A DNA stretch of 64,000 bases from Ancylomarina sp963977525 (GCA_963977525.1 CAXBPC010000014.1:59012-123011), one strand, 5' to 3'; positions 1-10,097 are shown, counted from the stretch's first letter. Program-made: numbers and translations. The notes: generated by a model not told the origin, from the sequence alone.

Positions 1-2766
1 AGTTCCAACATCGCCATCAACAGTTCCAAACCTGATGTCATTCATATCTTTAGGAACATACAGGAGATCATTATTGTTGATTGCATCATTATTAACGTCA
101 CCTGCATAAGTATAGGAATAACGATTTCCTTTTCCAGCTTCAAAAAACATGGAGATGGTTGAAGCAAACTTCCCTTTACCATAAACTTTACGATACACAG
201 CAGAAGAAACAAAACGATGTTTCAAACCATAACGTGACCAGGATAAGCTTGGATTGTTAGGATTCCCAAGCACAGGATTTCTTTGGAATGCATCGGCTGC
301 AATCTCAGCAGGTATGGATGTTAAATCTTTTGAGGTAAGATAGGTATAGGATAAATTAGCATTCAAACCAAAATCCCATCGCTTGGACAATTTTCCTGTA
401 AAGGAATATTGGTGTCCTTTTGTTGTATTATCCAAAACCAGTGAACCGGCTTCCAGGAATCCAATATTCCCAGGTGTTGAGGAATAAATATTCTGCTCGC
501 TGAAATCTGCAAACATGGCACGATTATCTCCCGTTCCAGATAAATTCCCAGTTGGAGGACGCATATTGTAATTATGGTGAACTATTGCATTGACATCTTT
601 TGAATAGATTGTTTCTATAGTAGCCAACCAGCCCTCGCCAAATTTGAAATCTGCAGCCAGATTATTTTTCCATACCTGAGGATAGCTGAAATCATCATCG
701 GTGGAATTAACCTGGAAGGTATAGCCTGGATTAATAACTGAATTGGAGGATTGGTTCCCTAACCACACAAATGGAATACGACCTGTGAAGATGCCTGTTC
801 CACCACGGAGCTGAACAGACTTGTCACCCTTGACATCATAGTTAAACCCAAAACGAGGCGACCAAAGTGCTTTGGAACTTGGCCAGTTGGCAGGATTAAT
901 CCGTGCAGAGTTACCATCTTCATTCACCCAACCACCAAAACCGGTTGCTTCTTTCACTGCATCAGTATTCGGGATATCATTGAAATAAATTGGGATATCT
1001 ACACGTAAACCAAAAGTCAGTTTCAAATTATCATTCACACGGAACTCATCCTGTAAATACAGGGCGAACTGAGCCACATCTACTTCTGACCATAAGAATG
1101 GTCTCTGTTGAGAATCAACAACATCTTGGTTTAAATCATAACCATTAGGATTATCGATGAATTCCTGTACACTACCATATTGTCTCCAGGGGTAATAAAA
1201 AAGATTAAAGGAGTTCTCAAACTTAAAACGCTCAAAATTCAAGCCAGCAGTAAGGGTATGCCTGTCTTTATAATAGGTTAAATTATCAGTAAACTGAAAA
1301 ACATCCTGATTCAAAACATTATTGGTCGAAAACATTTCTGAGCCTGAGCTGATAGCTAGGTTACCATTGGCATCAAAAATATCTACAACAGGGAAAGGAG
1401 CCGATTTTGGATCTCGCTTGTCACGGAAAGAAGTGTAACCAATCAGTAATTTGTTTGAAAATTTATTATTGAACATGGAGTGCAATTCCCCAACAATTGA
1501 GTGGATCTTGTTAAAAATCCTGTAAGATGAATTCTCGAAAGGCAAACGGAAACTGGTTGGACCACGGCCAATAATTGCTTCAGGGTGAGGCAGAATATCT
1601 TTCCAGGCATCCAGCATATTGTAACGCAAAGTCATATTATGGTCCTTGTTGATGTTGTAGTTCAACTTAATTAGGAATTTGGTATTATCAGTTTCGTGAT
1701 TGTAGCCTTGGTAGGCTCCTGGATTATAACCCCAAGTATCACGAAGGTGCGATTGTACGGCTTTAATATCTGTCTCCTCTACACTGGTAACATTTGACCC
1801 TTCATTGCTTGGGTTATTTGCAACAAAATTGTGAGCCAATTGGTCACGGGTCTCTTTTTCGGCATTCACAAAGAAGAACAATTTATTCTTAATTATAGGA
1901 CCTCCCAGGCTGAAACCGAACTGTTTCGTATTAAAGTCCAGATTGGGAGCTTTAGTCCCTTTTACTTTTTTACCAACCATACTTTCGTTACGGAAAAAGT
2001 AATAGGTTGTTCCTTTAAATTGGTTGGTTCCTGATTTGGTAACTGCATTGACACCAGCACCTGTAAAACCACCCTCACGAACATCGAAAGGTGCAAGAGA
2101 AACCTGAATCTGGTCAATTGCATCAAGGGAAACGGGTTGAGCATCTGCCTGTCCACCTGGTGTAGAAACATCTAAACCAAAGGAGTTATTGAAAATGGAA
2201 CCATCCAATGAAAAGTTATTGTAAAGGTTATTTCTCCCTCCAAAGCTATTACCATCCGACTCCGGAGTCAGTCGCGTTAAATCCTTTTGACTTCGGGAAA
2301 TAGTAGGAAGAGCAACAATTTGTTCCCTGCTTAGACTGGTCATGGAACCGGTTCGATCAGAACTTATCACACTATTTCTGTCATATTTCACAAGAACCTC
2401 GTCGATCTGTACATTACCTTCAGCCATAATCAAATCAACCTCTGCAGTTTTGTTCAGTTGAAGAAAAATGCCATTTTGAATGGCTTCCTGATAGCCAACA
2501 AAGCTAGCCTTAATCTGGTAAGGACCTCCCACTTTCATATTTCGAATATGGTATCGGCCATCCTCTCCTGTGATGGAACCATAAAGTGTCCCAGTTGGTG
2601 TGTGTGTGGCAACCACAGTTGTAGCAAAAATAGGATTACCATTGGTGTCAATTATCTTTCCGGTTAGTGAAGAGGTGGTAACACCTTGTGAAAATGCCCC
2701 TATTGCCGGAAAAATCATCCCAATAAGGAATGCTAAGCGAAATTTGTGTTTTCTCATTTTAGACAT
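1..2766 (-). CDS. Oar-like TonB-dependent receptor, C-terminus cut by window edge
   Basis: Reading the minus strand from 2766 gives 922 open codons with no stop before the window edge, so the C-terminal barrel end is missing. Residues 1-27 form a signal peptide ending in AFSQ. About residues 30-115 are a carboxypeptidase-regulatory-like domain, followed by a plug domain (about 130-240) with the motif GGFTGAGVNAVTKSGTN and a long beta-barrel region. This layout matches the Oar/TonB receptor family of outer-membrane proteins; the substrate cannot be told. Two in-frame starts exist (2766 and 2757); the upstream one was chosen although either is possible. The gene is separated from its neighbour by 485 bases and looks independently transcribed. 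Confidence 0.9.
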   Translation of the reverse strand, partial: MSKMRKHKFRLAFLIGMIFPAIGAFSQGVTTSSLTGKIIDTNGNPIFATTVVATHTPTGTLYGSITGEDGRYHIRNMKVGGPYQIKASFVGYQEAIQNGIFLQLNKTAEVDLIMAEGNVQIDEVLVKYDRNSVISSDRTGSMTSLSREQIVALPTISRSQKDLTRLTPESDGNSFGGRNNLYNNFSLDGSIFNNSFGLDVSTPGGQADAQPVSLDAIDQIQVSLAPFDVREGGFTGAGVNAVTKSGTNQFKGTTYYFFRNESMVGKKVKGTKAPNLDFNTKQFGFSLGGPIIKNKLFFFVNAEKETRDQLAHNFVANNPSNEGSNVTSVEETDIKAVQSHLRDTWGYNPGAYQGYNHETDNTKFLIKLNYNINKDHNMTLRYNMLDAWKDILPHPEAIIGRGPTSFRLPFENSSYRIFNKIHSIVGELHSMFNNKFSNKLLIGYTSFRDKRDPKSAPFPVVDIFDANGNLAISSGSEMFSTNNVLNQDVFQFTDNLTYYKDRHTLTAGLNFERFKFENSFNLFYYPWRQYGSVQEFIDNPNGYDLNQDVVDSQQRPFLWSEVDVAQFALYLQDEFRVNDNLKLTFGLRVDIPIYFNDIPNTDAVKEATGFGGWVNEDGNSARINPANWPSSKALWSPRFGFNYDVKGDKSVQLRGGTGIFTGRIPFVWLGNQSSNSVINPGYTFQVNSTDDDFSYPQVWKNNLAADFKFGEGWLATIETIYSKDVNAIVHHNYNMRPPTGNLSGTGDNRAMFADFSEQNIYSSTPGNIGFLEAGSLVLDNTTKGHQYSFTGKLSKRWDFGLNANLSYTYLTSKDLTSIPAEIAADAFQRNPVLGNPNNPSLSWSRYGLKHRFVSSAVYRKVYGKGKFASTISMFFEAGKGNRYSYTYAGDVNNDAINNNDLLYVPKDMNDIRFGTVDGDVGT

Positions 2767-3170
2767 AGTTATAGGGTAAATATTAGGTTTAGTCTCCTAA
2801 AATAATGTTTTTAACAGATAAATACGCATTCTAAATAGAATATTTGATAGTCGTATGTTGCTGAATTTAAATCTACTACCATATAGTTAGTTGTTGATAA
2901 TTAGCTAATATTTTTATTGATTACTAAAGTAATTTGTCTGGAATATATATTAAGAATATATTTTTCATCTGTTTTATCCGTATTCCTTCAGTATTATTGA
3001 AAAATTTGATGAATTGTGATTTTCACAAAATAACAGACAACTTCTAATAAATTTTATTTTTTAAGTTTAATATCCTCCCCTTTAAACACTTAACAATTGG
3101 GAATAATTATTTTGGTAAGTATTAGACATTTTGTTTGATTAAAACATAAAAAAAGGCTCAAAGATAAAAC
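2767..3170. other. A+T-rich intergenic region
   Basis: About 400 bases with no convincing ORF, repeat or RNA. It should contain the promoter of the TonB receptor, but no clear match to the Bacteroidota consensus was found. Confidence 0.5.
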
Positions 3171-3199
3171 AAAAAAACCACCTCTCAGTAGAGGTGGTT
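3171..3199 (-). terminator. Intrinsic terminator of the DUF4625-like gene
   Basis: A perfect 10-bp stem (AACCACCTCT / AGAGGTGGTT) with a 4-base loop is followed on the minus strand by a run of at least five U residues. It lies about 50 bases after the stop codon at 3252. Confidence 0.85.
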
Positions 3200-3251
3200 C
3201 AGTATCATATAAAATGACTATATCGACCGTGTTTATTCAATGAATACATTC

Positions 3252-3740
3252 TTAATGACAACAAACATTAAAAAAACGCTCAACCATTTGTTCATTACCA
3301 GCCTTATCTTTCAAATATAGAAAAAGGTTATAATCTCCAACAACAGCCTTATCATCAACCTTAATATCAAGATTTAGCTGAAAGGTTTTCAAACCTAAAA
3401 TTGTAGGTAAGGCTTTGCCATCTGCATCCAACTTCTGATAAGTTGAAAAAGCATCAGAATACTGATCCGAGGAAATACCACCCTTACTTATAACAATCCT
3501 ATAGGATTCTAATTCATAATTATCTTGTAAATAAGCATTTACGTTAATACGCCCTCCTCTCAACACTTCAAAATGTGTTTCAAGGCCAGTTAATTCAATC
3601 TTTGGTGCAGTTTTGTCTTTTTGTAAAGTTGCATTATCGGCAAATCCAGCAAAAGAGAATATTGAAAGGAAATATGCAGTCAGCATAATTTTCTTAGTCT
3701 GATTTTTAGTCAAACGTTTTAAGTGAGTAAAATGTGTCAT
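3252..3740 (-). CDS. Secreted DUF4625-like protein
   Basis: A 162-residue protein with a basic N-region (1-18), a hydrophobic stretch and a likely signal cleavage after FAGFA (residue 34), so it should be exported. The mature part starts with DKTAPKIELTG and continues with alternating strands containing LQDNYELESYRIVI and YLKDKAGNE, resembling the Ig-like DUF4625 family of Bacteroidota. It ends in the unusual tail NVCCH. Function is unknown. A shorter start at Met19 would also leave a signal peptide. The gene stands alone with its own terminator. Family assignment is from remembered motif shape, not a search. Confidence 0.65.
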   Translation of the reverse strand: MTHFTHLKRLTKNQTKKIMLTAYFLSIFSFAGFADNATLQKDKTAPKIELTGLETHFEVLRGGRINVNAYLQDNYELESYRIVISKGGISSDQYSDAFSTYQKLDADGKALPTILGLKTFQLNLDIKVDDKAVVGDYNLFLYLKDKAGNEQMVERFFNVCCH

Positions 3741-3934
3741 AGGTTTGTTTAGTGTAAGTTACTGGGAATAAAAATAGAGAAACAGGTATAAGTTAAAAAT
3801 ATGAAGCAGGAAGGATTAGGACATACCTACACTAAAGGGTAGGTAAAACATGTAAACAGCGATGAATATTTGACTAAAGCAGGAATATTAATATGGAATT
3901 AATTCGTTAATAGATGTTAATTTGTCACCTTTAT

Positions 3935-3960
3935 AAAAAAGGGAGAAACAACGTTCTCCC
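3935..3960 (-). terminator. Intrinsic terminator of the cysteine synthase gene
   Basis: Stem GGGAGAA / TTCTCCC (3941-3947 and 3954-3960) followed on the minus strand by six U residues, about 55 bases beyond the stop codon at 4014. Confidence 0.8.
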
Positions 3961-4013
3961 TTAATTATGAATAGTTTAGCTATTCCATACTTAATTCTAT
4001 AACTAAGCTACTA

Positions 4014-5129
4014 CTAATTTCTTCTTGGGCAATTAGGCAATTTCAACATTTTGTAACTACTCTCGAATTTAGATTCAACACAATCAGTTGGATCACAACA
4101 AGTATGACAAACACGTTTAAGAGATCTAAATTGCTTTAATTCAACACCAGTAGCCATAAATTCTTCCTTAATTGGCTCTTCCTTCATTAAGTCAGTACTT
4201 AAATACTTCTTGTTGTCATCAGCAAATACAGTTACCACAACAGAGTCTGGCCCTAATTCTTCTTGAATTTTTAAGGCACCTAAGAAATTTGCACCTGAAG
4301 ATATACCAACACCTAAACCTAAAATTGAAGAAAGCTTCTGAGCCATAATAATAGCATCACCATCATCAACACTCACAATCTCATCTAACTTATCAAGCTT
4401 AACAATTGAAGGAATAAACTCATCTGAAATGCCTTGAATTCTGTGCTTCCCTACCTTATGTCCTGTTGACATAGTTGGTGAATTCGATGGCTCAAGAGGA
4501 TGAATTCTTATATTAGGGTTCTGCTCTTTAAGATACTGGCCCACTCCCATTACAGTACCTCCTGTACCAACACCAGCTACAAAAGCATCAGGAGTTAGAT
4601 TTCTATATTTTAATTGCCACCATAATTCAGGCGCAGTTGTGTTATAATGGGCATCACAGTTATCAGTGTTCGAAAATTGAAGAGGTAGGAATGTATTCTC
4701 ATCTTCAGCTGCCAATTTATCAGCCATATCGATACTTCCAAGAAAGCCACCTTCTACTTTACTTATTAAACGGATATCAGCTCCATAGCTTCTTATTAAG
4801 TTGATACGCTCCTGACTCATCCAGTCTGGCATAAAAATAGTCACGGGGTGTCCCATCGCTCTACCAATACCAGAAAAAGAAATACCTGTATTTCCACTTG
4901 TTGCTTCAATAATTCGATCACCAACTTTTAGAGTTCCCAAATTGTAAGCTTTCTGAATAATATGAAAGGCCATACGGTCTTTAATACTTCCAGTCATATT
5001 CAGATATTCTGCTTTGGCATAAATTGTTCTTGTAGTGTCTTTATACTCAAATTCAATTGCTAACAATGGCGTGTTTCCTACTAAAGATGACAAGCCATTT
5101 ATTCTCTTGCAAGCGTCGTTGTTTTCCAT
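4014..5129 (-). CDS. PLP-dependent cysteine synthase family protein with Cys-rich C-terminal tail
   Basis: A fold-type II PLP enzyme of the O-acetylserine sulfhydrylase / cystathionine beta-synthase family, expected to make cysteine from an activated serine and sulfide in the cytoplasm. The Schiff-base lysine is Lys50 in MTGSIKDR, the substrate loop is EATSGNTG (75-82), the phosphate-binding loop is GVGTGGT (187-193) and SSGAN lies near 278. The protein is 371 residues, longer than the usual about 310. The extra C-terminus carries five cysteines (341, 344, 345, 350, 367) in CHTCCDPTDC and a distal Cys, which suggests a metal or redox site. Sulfur genes lie downstream. Whether it is CysK, CysM or a CBS cannot be settled from sequence alone. 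Confidence 0.85.
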   Translation of the reverse strand: MENNDACKRINGLSSLVGNTPLLAIEFEYKDTTRTIYAKAEYLNMTGSIKDRMAFHIIQKAYNLGTLKVGDRIIEATSGNTGISFSGIGRAMGHPVTIFMPDWMSQERINLIRSYGADIRLISKVEGGFLGSIDMADKLAAEDENTFLPLQFSNTDNCDAHYNTTAPELWWQLKYRNLTPDAFVAGVGTGGTVMGVGQYLKEQNPNIRIHPLEPSNSPTMSTGHKVGKHRIQGISDEFIPSIVKLDKLDEIVSVDDGDAIIMAQKLSSILGLGVGISSGANFLGALKIQEELGPDSVVVTVFADDNKKYLSTDLMKEEPIKEEFMATGVELKQFRSLKRVCHTCCDPTDCVESKFESSYKMLKLPNCPRRN

Positions 5130-5466
5130 ATTCTTATTCTAGGGGTTTGGGTCTCGTAATACTACTTATTTAAGGCAAAAACATCCTAAATCTACTTATA
5201 AGCCCCCTAGTTAACGAAAATTGGTGAATGCAAATGGAAAAAAATAACATTTATTTTCATGAACGTATTGAAAATCAAAAGCTATTACATTTTAATTAAT
5301 TTACTGTTTTGCATTATACAAATCGTTTCTCAAAAGCGTGAATTTTACAATCTGGTAATACTAAGATTTTAACATCACACACTAAATAGTCAGGCATTTT
5401 AATAATGATAGAAACAAAAAAAGCCACCCCGAAGGATGGCTCATATCTCACAAAAAGATTAATTTC
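5130..5466. other. Intergenic region between DsbD-N-like gene and cysteine synthase
   Basis: 337 bases, A+T-rich. Apart from the terminator at 5416-5441 nothing is recognised; the promoter of the cysteine synthase gene is presumably near 5140-5220 but no consensus match is clear. Confidence 0.5.
5416..5441 (-). terminator. Intrinsic terminator with UUCG tetraloop
   Basis: On the minus strand AGCCATCC, UUCG, GGGTGGCT forms an 8-bp stem closed by the very stable UUCG loop and followed by a U tract. It sits just after the stop codon at 5467. Confidence 0.85.
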
Positions 5467-5940
5467 TTACTTGTTCGGGTAGTTCAAATCGAATTCATCA
5501 TCTCCTAAAACACATTGTCCACTCACATTGGAACATGATTGGAAATCAAATGTTCCTTCCACTTTCAATGGTAGACTCTTCACTTTAATTTGCTGACGCA
5601 TTTCTGCTGTATTTTCAAAATAGCTTACCTCGCCTTCCCAAATCTCATTGTAGTGTTTATGTGAGTTAATAGGCTTCACTTTTCCAATACGCTCGTAAGA
5701 TGCGTGATCTTCAAAATCAAATTCAATCAAGATTGGTCCCAATTCTGGATCAAAATCATTTGAATACAAATGCCACGACTTATCGATCTTTGCTTTAAAA
5801 ACAATATCAATTACATCACCTACTTTAATTTCTTGCTTCGATAATTCAACTTTCCATTTTGATGGGCTTAAGATTTGCCCGAATGATAGGCTACTTACCA
5901 TCAACAATAAAGTAACGATTAGTGTAAATTTTCTGTTCAT
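5467..5940 (-). CDS. Exported DsbD N-terminal-domain-like protein
   Basis: A 157-residue protein with a signal peptide (1-22, ending SFGQ). The mature part, with WKVELSKQEIKVGDVIDI and DKSWHLYS, resembles the immunoglobulin-like N-terminal domain of the thiol:disulfide interchange protein DsbD, which receives electrons from the membrane part and passes them to periplasmic partners. Two cysteines (136 and 143) in FQSCSNVSGQC sit where the redox pair of DsbD-alpha is expected. The DsbD membrane and C-terminal thioredoxin domains are missing, so it is a stand-alone domain. It lies between cysteine synthase and the flavoprotein reductase, fitting a thiol/sulfur theme. Confidence 0.75.
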   Translation of the reverse strand: MNRKFTLIVTLLLMVSSLSFGQILSPSKWKVELSKQEIKVGDVIDIVFKAKIDKSWHLYSNDFDPELGPILIEFDFEDHASYERIGKVKPINSHKHYNEIWEGEVSYFENTAEMRQQIKVKSLPLKVEGTFDFQSCSNVSGQCVLGDDEFDLNYPNK

Positions 5941-6090
5941 ATCTTTAATTTTTATTTAAGTTCCACGTTATAAAGAGCCTTTTCACAGACTCTCACTACT
6001 TATTATACCCTAAAAATGGGTAAATGGGTGAAAAAACAATATTAAAGAATGTTAATTCTTTTTTAAAATTCTTATTCCAATATGATATGA

Positions 6091-7737
6091 CTAATACAAG
6101 TCCTCGTGATATCTAGAATCTTGCTGAAGGTTTTCCAGATATAATAAAGCTTGGGATTCATCCATTTTCCGATTTTCTTGTAATAACTCAACCAGATTTT
6201 GCTTTACATCTTTTCCCATAGTAATTGATCCACATATATAGAAATGGGCTCCCTTTTCAAGCCACTCAAAAACCTCTTGGCCTTTCTCTTTCAAACGATT
6301 TTGCACGTAGATTTTTTCTTCCTGATCACGAGAAAAAGCTAGATCCAATCGTGTTAATAAACCATCATTTTTAAAAGCATTTATCTCATCTTGATAGAGG
6401 TAATCACAGTCTTGCTGCTTTTCACCAAAAATTAACCAGTTTGGGCCACTTGTACCTGCAGCCTTTCGCTCTTTTAGAAACGACATATAGGGAGCTATTC
6501 CTGTTCCAGCGCCTATCATTATTATAGGACTATCATCAGAAGGTAGGCGAAATTCGTCGTTTGGAATTATTTGAATTTTAAGCTCTGAGTCTATCTGTAA
6601 GCCTTTATTAATATATGATGAACAAGCACCAATTCGCTCTCTATCAAAAGCAGAATAATTAAATTGCTTTACCGTTAAGTGAACCTCATTGGAAGATGAT
6701 TTAATACTAGAAGAAATAGAATACTCACGACGTTGGATCTTAGTCAGAATTTGAGCTAAACTATTCGCATCAATGGGATATGGGTAATCACAAATCATAT
6801 CATACACATCTGCTTGCTTTAGATAGTTGTGTAACTTTTCATCATTTTCTAACAATCGTTTCAAGTTTTCGTCAGCACTAATTGACTGATAGGCACTGAG
6901 TACATCCTCACTTAGTTTTGTAAGTTCAAATTTTACTGCTAGTAATTCTTCTATACTCTTTTTCTTGTTCTTATAAGCAACCATAATTTCGGGAGTATAA
7001 TCGAGTTTAATCATGATTTTAACCACTAAAGAGTATGGATTCTTAGGTTTAATAGATACAGAATCACCAGCTTGATAAGTAAAATCTGGATGATCCGTTT
7101 GTAGGATAAGATGTTGAATTTCACTACTTGATTTATCACCTGTAATTCGGTACTTATCCTTGACCTTAACTGTGAAAGTTGGCCCAACAGAATTAGATCC
7201 AAACTTTAAAGCTAGAATATCACCATTAAGTCTATTTTGGAATTTATTTATTAAGCTAGATGCCCAATTCTCGGCTTTTGAGTTAAAAGCTAAATCGCAG
7301 GTAATTAAATCCGAATATCGATTGGCTCCCAATGCCTTTAGCTTCATATCAATATCTCTACCTGTCTGACAGAAATTCTGATAACTTGAATCACCAAGGG
7401 CACATACTGAATAATTTAGCTTTGGTAATTTGGGTGCTTTCGATCCGAAAAGGTGCTTATAAAATTGCTGAGCCTGGCCAGGAGGATCACCTTCTCCTCG
7501 TGTACTAACAACAATAAAAAGATTGGTCTCGTTCTCTAAATTATTCACGTCATATTCCGACATGCTGTAGACTGAGGGCTCTAATTCGTGAGTTTGGAAT
7601 TGGACTCTCATTTGTTCAGCAATAAAAGCTGAATTTCCTGTTTTTCCACCATAAAGTATCGTAATGGGAGAAGATAGGCCTTTTACAGATGAGAATGAAA
7701 AAGCCTTAGGCTTGTTATTTAATATATATGAAGTCAT
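6091..7737 (-). CDS. Diflavin reductase, sulfite reductase flavoprotein (CysJ)-like
   Basis: A 548-residue reductase that moves electrons from NADPH through FAD and FMN to an acceptor. An N-terminal flavodoxin domain (about 20-165) has ILYGGKTGNS, STRGEGDPPGQA and ALGDSSYQNFC. The FAD domain carries RREYSISSS and GACSSYINKG. The NADP domain carries MIGAGTGIAPYMSFL and CGSITMGKDV. The C-terminal SRYHEDLY matches the CysJ-type end. It is slightly shorter than E. coli CysJ (599). No CysI hemoprotein is in the window, so the acceptor is unproven; a cytochrome-P450-reductase-like role is less likely. The cysteine synthase gene about 1 kb downstream supports sulfur assimilation. Confidence 0.85.
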   Translation of the reverse strand: MTSYILNNKPKAFSFSSVKGLSSPITILYGGKTGNSAFIAEQMRVQFQTHELEPSVYSMSEYDVNNLENETNLFIVVSTRGEGDPPGQAQQFYKHLFGSKAPKLPKLNYSVCALGDSSYQNFCQTGRDIDMKLKALGANRYSDLITCDLAFNSKAENWASSLINKFQNRLNGDILALKFGSNSVGPTFTVKVKDKYRITGDKSSSEIQHLILQTDHPDFTYQAGDSVSIKPKNPYSLVVKIMIKLDYTPEIMVAYKNKKKSIEELLAVKFELTKLSEDVLSAYQSISADENLKRLLENDEKLHNYLKQADVYDMICDYPYPIDANSLAQILTKIQRREYSISSSIKSSSNEVHLTVKQFNYSAFDRERIGACSSYINKGLQIDSELKIQIIPNDEFRLPSDDSPIIMIGAGTGIAPYMSFLKERKAAGTSGPNWLIFGEKQQDCDYLYQDEINAFKNDGLLTRLDLAFSRDQEEKIYVQNRLKEKGQEVFEWLEKGAHFYICGSITMGKDVKQNLVELLQENRKMDESQALLYLENLQQDSRYHEDLY

Positions 7738-7824
7738 TTATGAAAATCTTGCGTTTTTAATCTTTCGCAAGATATCCTTAATTATTCGTATTTGGAATCA
7801 AACTAAATAAAAACAAACAGATTA

Positions 7825-8208
7825 TTATGAATCACTCAATTTAAATGCAGGGTTATAAATCAAACCAATAATATTACCCCATGGATCAATAAGACTAGCT
7901 ACCATGAGTTCTCCACCAACGTTTGTAGGCTTTTCATGGACTTCAGCACCCAAATTTATCATCTCACTGAATACGGAATCGATATCTTCTACTCCCCAAT
8001 ACGAGATAGCTCCCTCGCACTTTCCTTCTTTAGCTTTTTCTTCGGGTAAAAGTCCTAACTCATAGCCTCCAATATTAAAACCAATATAGAAAGCTTCGTC
8101 AAAGTATGGTTGAGTCCCAAATGCTTTAGAATACCAATCTTTAGCCTTATTAAGATCATTGACCATATAAACTACAGTTCTCAACCCAAGTATATTTTTC
8201 TTTTTCAT
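7825..8208 (-). CDS. VOC family (glyoxalase/bleomycin-resistance fold) protein
   Basis: A 127-residue protein made of one vicinal-oxygen-chelate fold: LRTVVYMVNDLNKAKDWYSKAFG starts the first beta-alpha-beta-beta-beta module and GELMVASLIDPWGNIIGL the second-module signature. The family includes glyoxalase I, dioxygenases and antibiotic-binding proteins; nothing in the sequence picks a substrate. It is 87 bases upstream of the flavoprotein gene on the same strand and might be co-transcribed with it, which is only an inference. Confidence 0.8.
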   Translation of the reverse strand: MKKKNILGLRTVVYMVNDLNKAKDWYSKAFGTQPYFDEAFYIGFNIGGYELGLLPEEKAKEGKCEGAISYWGVEDIDSVFSEMINLGAEVHEKPTNVGGELMVASLIDPWGNIIGLIYNPAFKLSDS

Positions 8209-8960
8209 GATTCTGGATCTATTTGTTTTAAATGTTATAACTGTATAATAAATATCAGAACTATAAATCTATAAAATTCAAAAATGCAATCAAACTTTAC
8301 GATATGATTTGTAGATAAGATATAATCCTAAACCATTCAATTATGACATCAAAATGGTAATTATTATTCAATAATGTTATTCTAATTTCAATTCGCACGA
8401 TAATTAACAATAAATTATTCCATTATTAAAAATCTCAATATCAAACCAAACTATCACTTCAATACAATAAACATTATTTATAATAATAAAGTCAAATGGA
8501 AAATAAATAAACACTTACAAAACACATGTTCTTTTGTATAATAGAACACATCAAACCTTTGTAGTTCTGATTATTACTGGTCAGCTGACTATCTATTTCC
8601 AAACTCCATCCACAGATCATATCTACAATTTATTTCATTTTATGGACATTATTTATACTTTCACATCAACTTTATTTAATAGAATGATAGTCACCACAAC
8701 TCAATAATTTTTATTATCTAAACATTAAATTTAATTAAAGAAATTTATTTTAATCTATTTTAACATACGTTAAATTCTATAAAACAAATAATCATCCGCA
8801 CGTATTATAAACAGTACATCACAAACGACTATCTAATCATCAACAACAATAATTAAATAAACAAACAACATATTAATTTGTTTTTTATAAAAAACTATGC
8901 CTATATTCGATCGAATTTTAATAAACCTATTTTCAAATTTAACCCTAAAATTATTTTTTT
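8209..8960. other. Long A+T-rich intergenic region between divergent genes
   Basis: About 750 bases, very A+T-rich, stop-rich in all frames and without recognisable repeats or RNA. It separates the minus-strand VOC gene from the plus-strand protease gene and should hold both promoters; only the one at 8877-8909 is visible. Confidence 0.6.
8877..8909 (+). promoter_or_regulatory. Candidate Bacteroidota-type promoter of the M43 protease
   Basis: TTTG (8877-8880), a 21-base spacer and TATATTCG (8902-8909), one mismatch from TAnnTTTG. The start codon follows about 50 bases later. Confidence 0.45.
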
Positions 8961-10019
8961 ATGAAAAGAATTTTGCTTTCAGTAGCATGTTTGGCCCTAA
9001 TACTAGGTTCATGCCAGAACAATGCTGATGAAGTTAAACCCGACCAACAAGAAATTGCTGTAGACATGAGTGACTTCTATGTTTACACAGCTGAAGAAAC
9101 CACTGTAAAATCAGGACACGTACATGGTCCTCAATGTGGTAGTATGAAAGTTTTAAACCGCAAACTAAAAGAAAATCCTAGTTTGGAAAATCGTATGTAT
9201 AACATCGAAAAACATACGAGAAAACTAATTGCAGCTAAAAGCGCTAACGCTACCTCTAAAGGTAAGCCAGGTGGTGGAGGAACTCCAGCTCCTACACCAT
9301 ATCAGGGTAGTATTACAATTCCAGTGGTTGTAAACATTCTTGAGGATGCAAATCACCCAGTTACTCAGGCTCATATTAATTCTCAAATCGATATTTTAAA
9401 TGAGGACTTTAATGACCTAAATCCATTAACAGGTGGTGTACCAAATGAATTTAATAACGACGTGGCTAATGTTGATATTACATTTGTATTGGCTGGTGTT
9501 AATAGAAAAACATCTTCAAAAACATCATGGGGAACCAATGATGCAATGAAACTTTCAAGCCAAGGTGGTATGGATGCAACAGATCCTGCAAATAAACTAA
9601 ATTTCTGGATTTGTGAAATTGGTGGCGGTATCTTAGGTTACGCTCAATTCCCAGGTGGTGAATTAGCAACTGATGGTGTTGTTATTGGTAGTGATTTCAT
9701 TGGTGAAAATTCAAGAGGTGGTGAGTATGGCCATGGTAGAACTGCAACTCACGAAGTAGGTCACTGGTTAAACTTACGTCACATTTGGGGCGATGGGAGA
9801 TGCAAGCAAGATGACTTTGTTTCTGATACTCCAAGTTCTGATGGGCCTAACTATGGTTGCCCTTCTTACCCAACTGTAAACTGTCGCTCTAACGATATGA
9901 CTATGAATTACATGGATTACGTAAATGATCAGTGTATGTATATGTTTACTAACGGACAGAATGATAGAATTAGATCTATTTTCTCAACAGGTGGATCAAG
10001 AGAGACTTTTGTACAATAA
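8961..10019 (+). CDS. Secreted M43 (pappalysin-type) zinc metalloprotease, lipoprotein
   Basis: A 352-residue protease. The N-terminus is a lipoprotein signal with lipobox LGSC (Cys18), so it should be anchored in an outer membrane. The zinc motif HExxHxxxxxH is present as HEVGHWLNLRH (His264, Glu265, His268, His274), followed by the Met-turn region MNYMDY (315-320), as in cytophagalysin-like M43 peptidases. Residues 100-112 are a Gly/Pro-rich linker. Six or more cysteines in the catalytic domain suggest disulfides. No C-terminal Por sorting domain is seen. It is monocistronic, with its own promoter candidate and terminator. Confidence 0.9.
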   Translation: MKRILLSVACLALILGSCQNNADEVKPDQQEIAVDMSDFYVYTAEETTVKSGHVHGPQCGSMKVLNRKLKENPSLENRMYNIEKHTRKLIAAKSANATSKGKPGGGGTPAPTPYQGSITIPVVVNILEDANHPVTQAHINSQIDILNEDFNDLNPLTGGVPNEFNNDVANVDITFVLAGVNRKTSSKTSWGTNDAMKLSSQGGMDATDPANKLNFWICEIGGGILGYAQFPGGELATDGVVIGSDFIGENSRGGEYGHGRTATHEVGHWLNLRHIWGDGRCKQDDFVSDTPSSDGPNYGCPSYPTVNCRSNDMTMNYMDYVNDQCMYMFTNGQNDRIRSIFSTGGSRETFVQ

Positions 10020-10047
10020 AAGTCTATTACCTTATTAAAATTCAGCT

Positions 10048-10075
10048 AAAGGCGTCATTTATGGCGTCTTTTTTT
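10048..10075 (+). terminator. Intrinsic terminator of the M43 protease
   Basis: AAGGCGTCA / TGGCGTCTT form a 9-bp stem with two G-U pairs, followed by seven T. Confidence 0.75.
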
Positions 10076-10097
10076 GTGAGATTTATCGACTTAAGCT

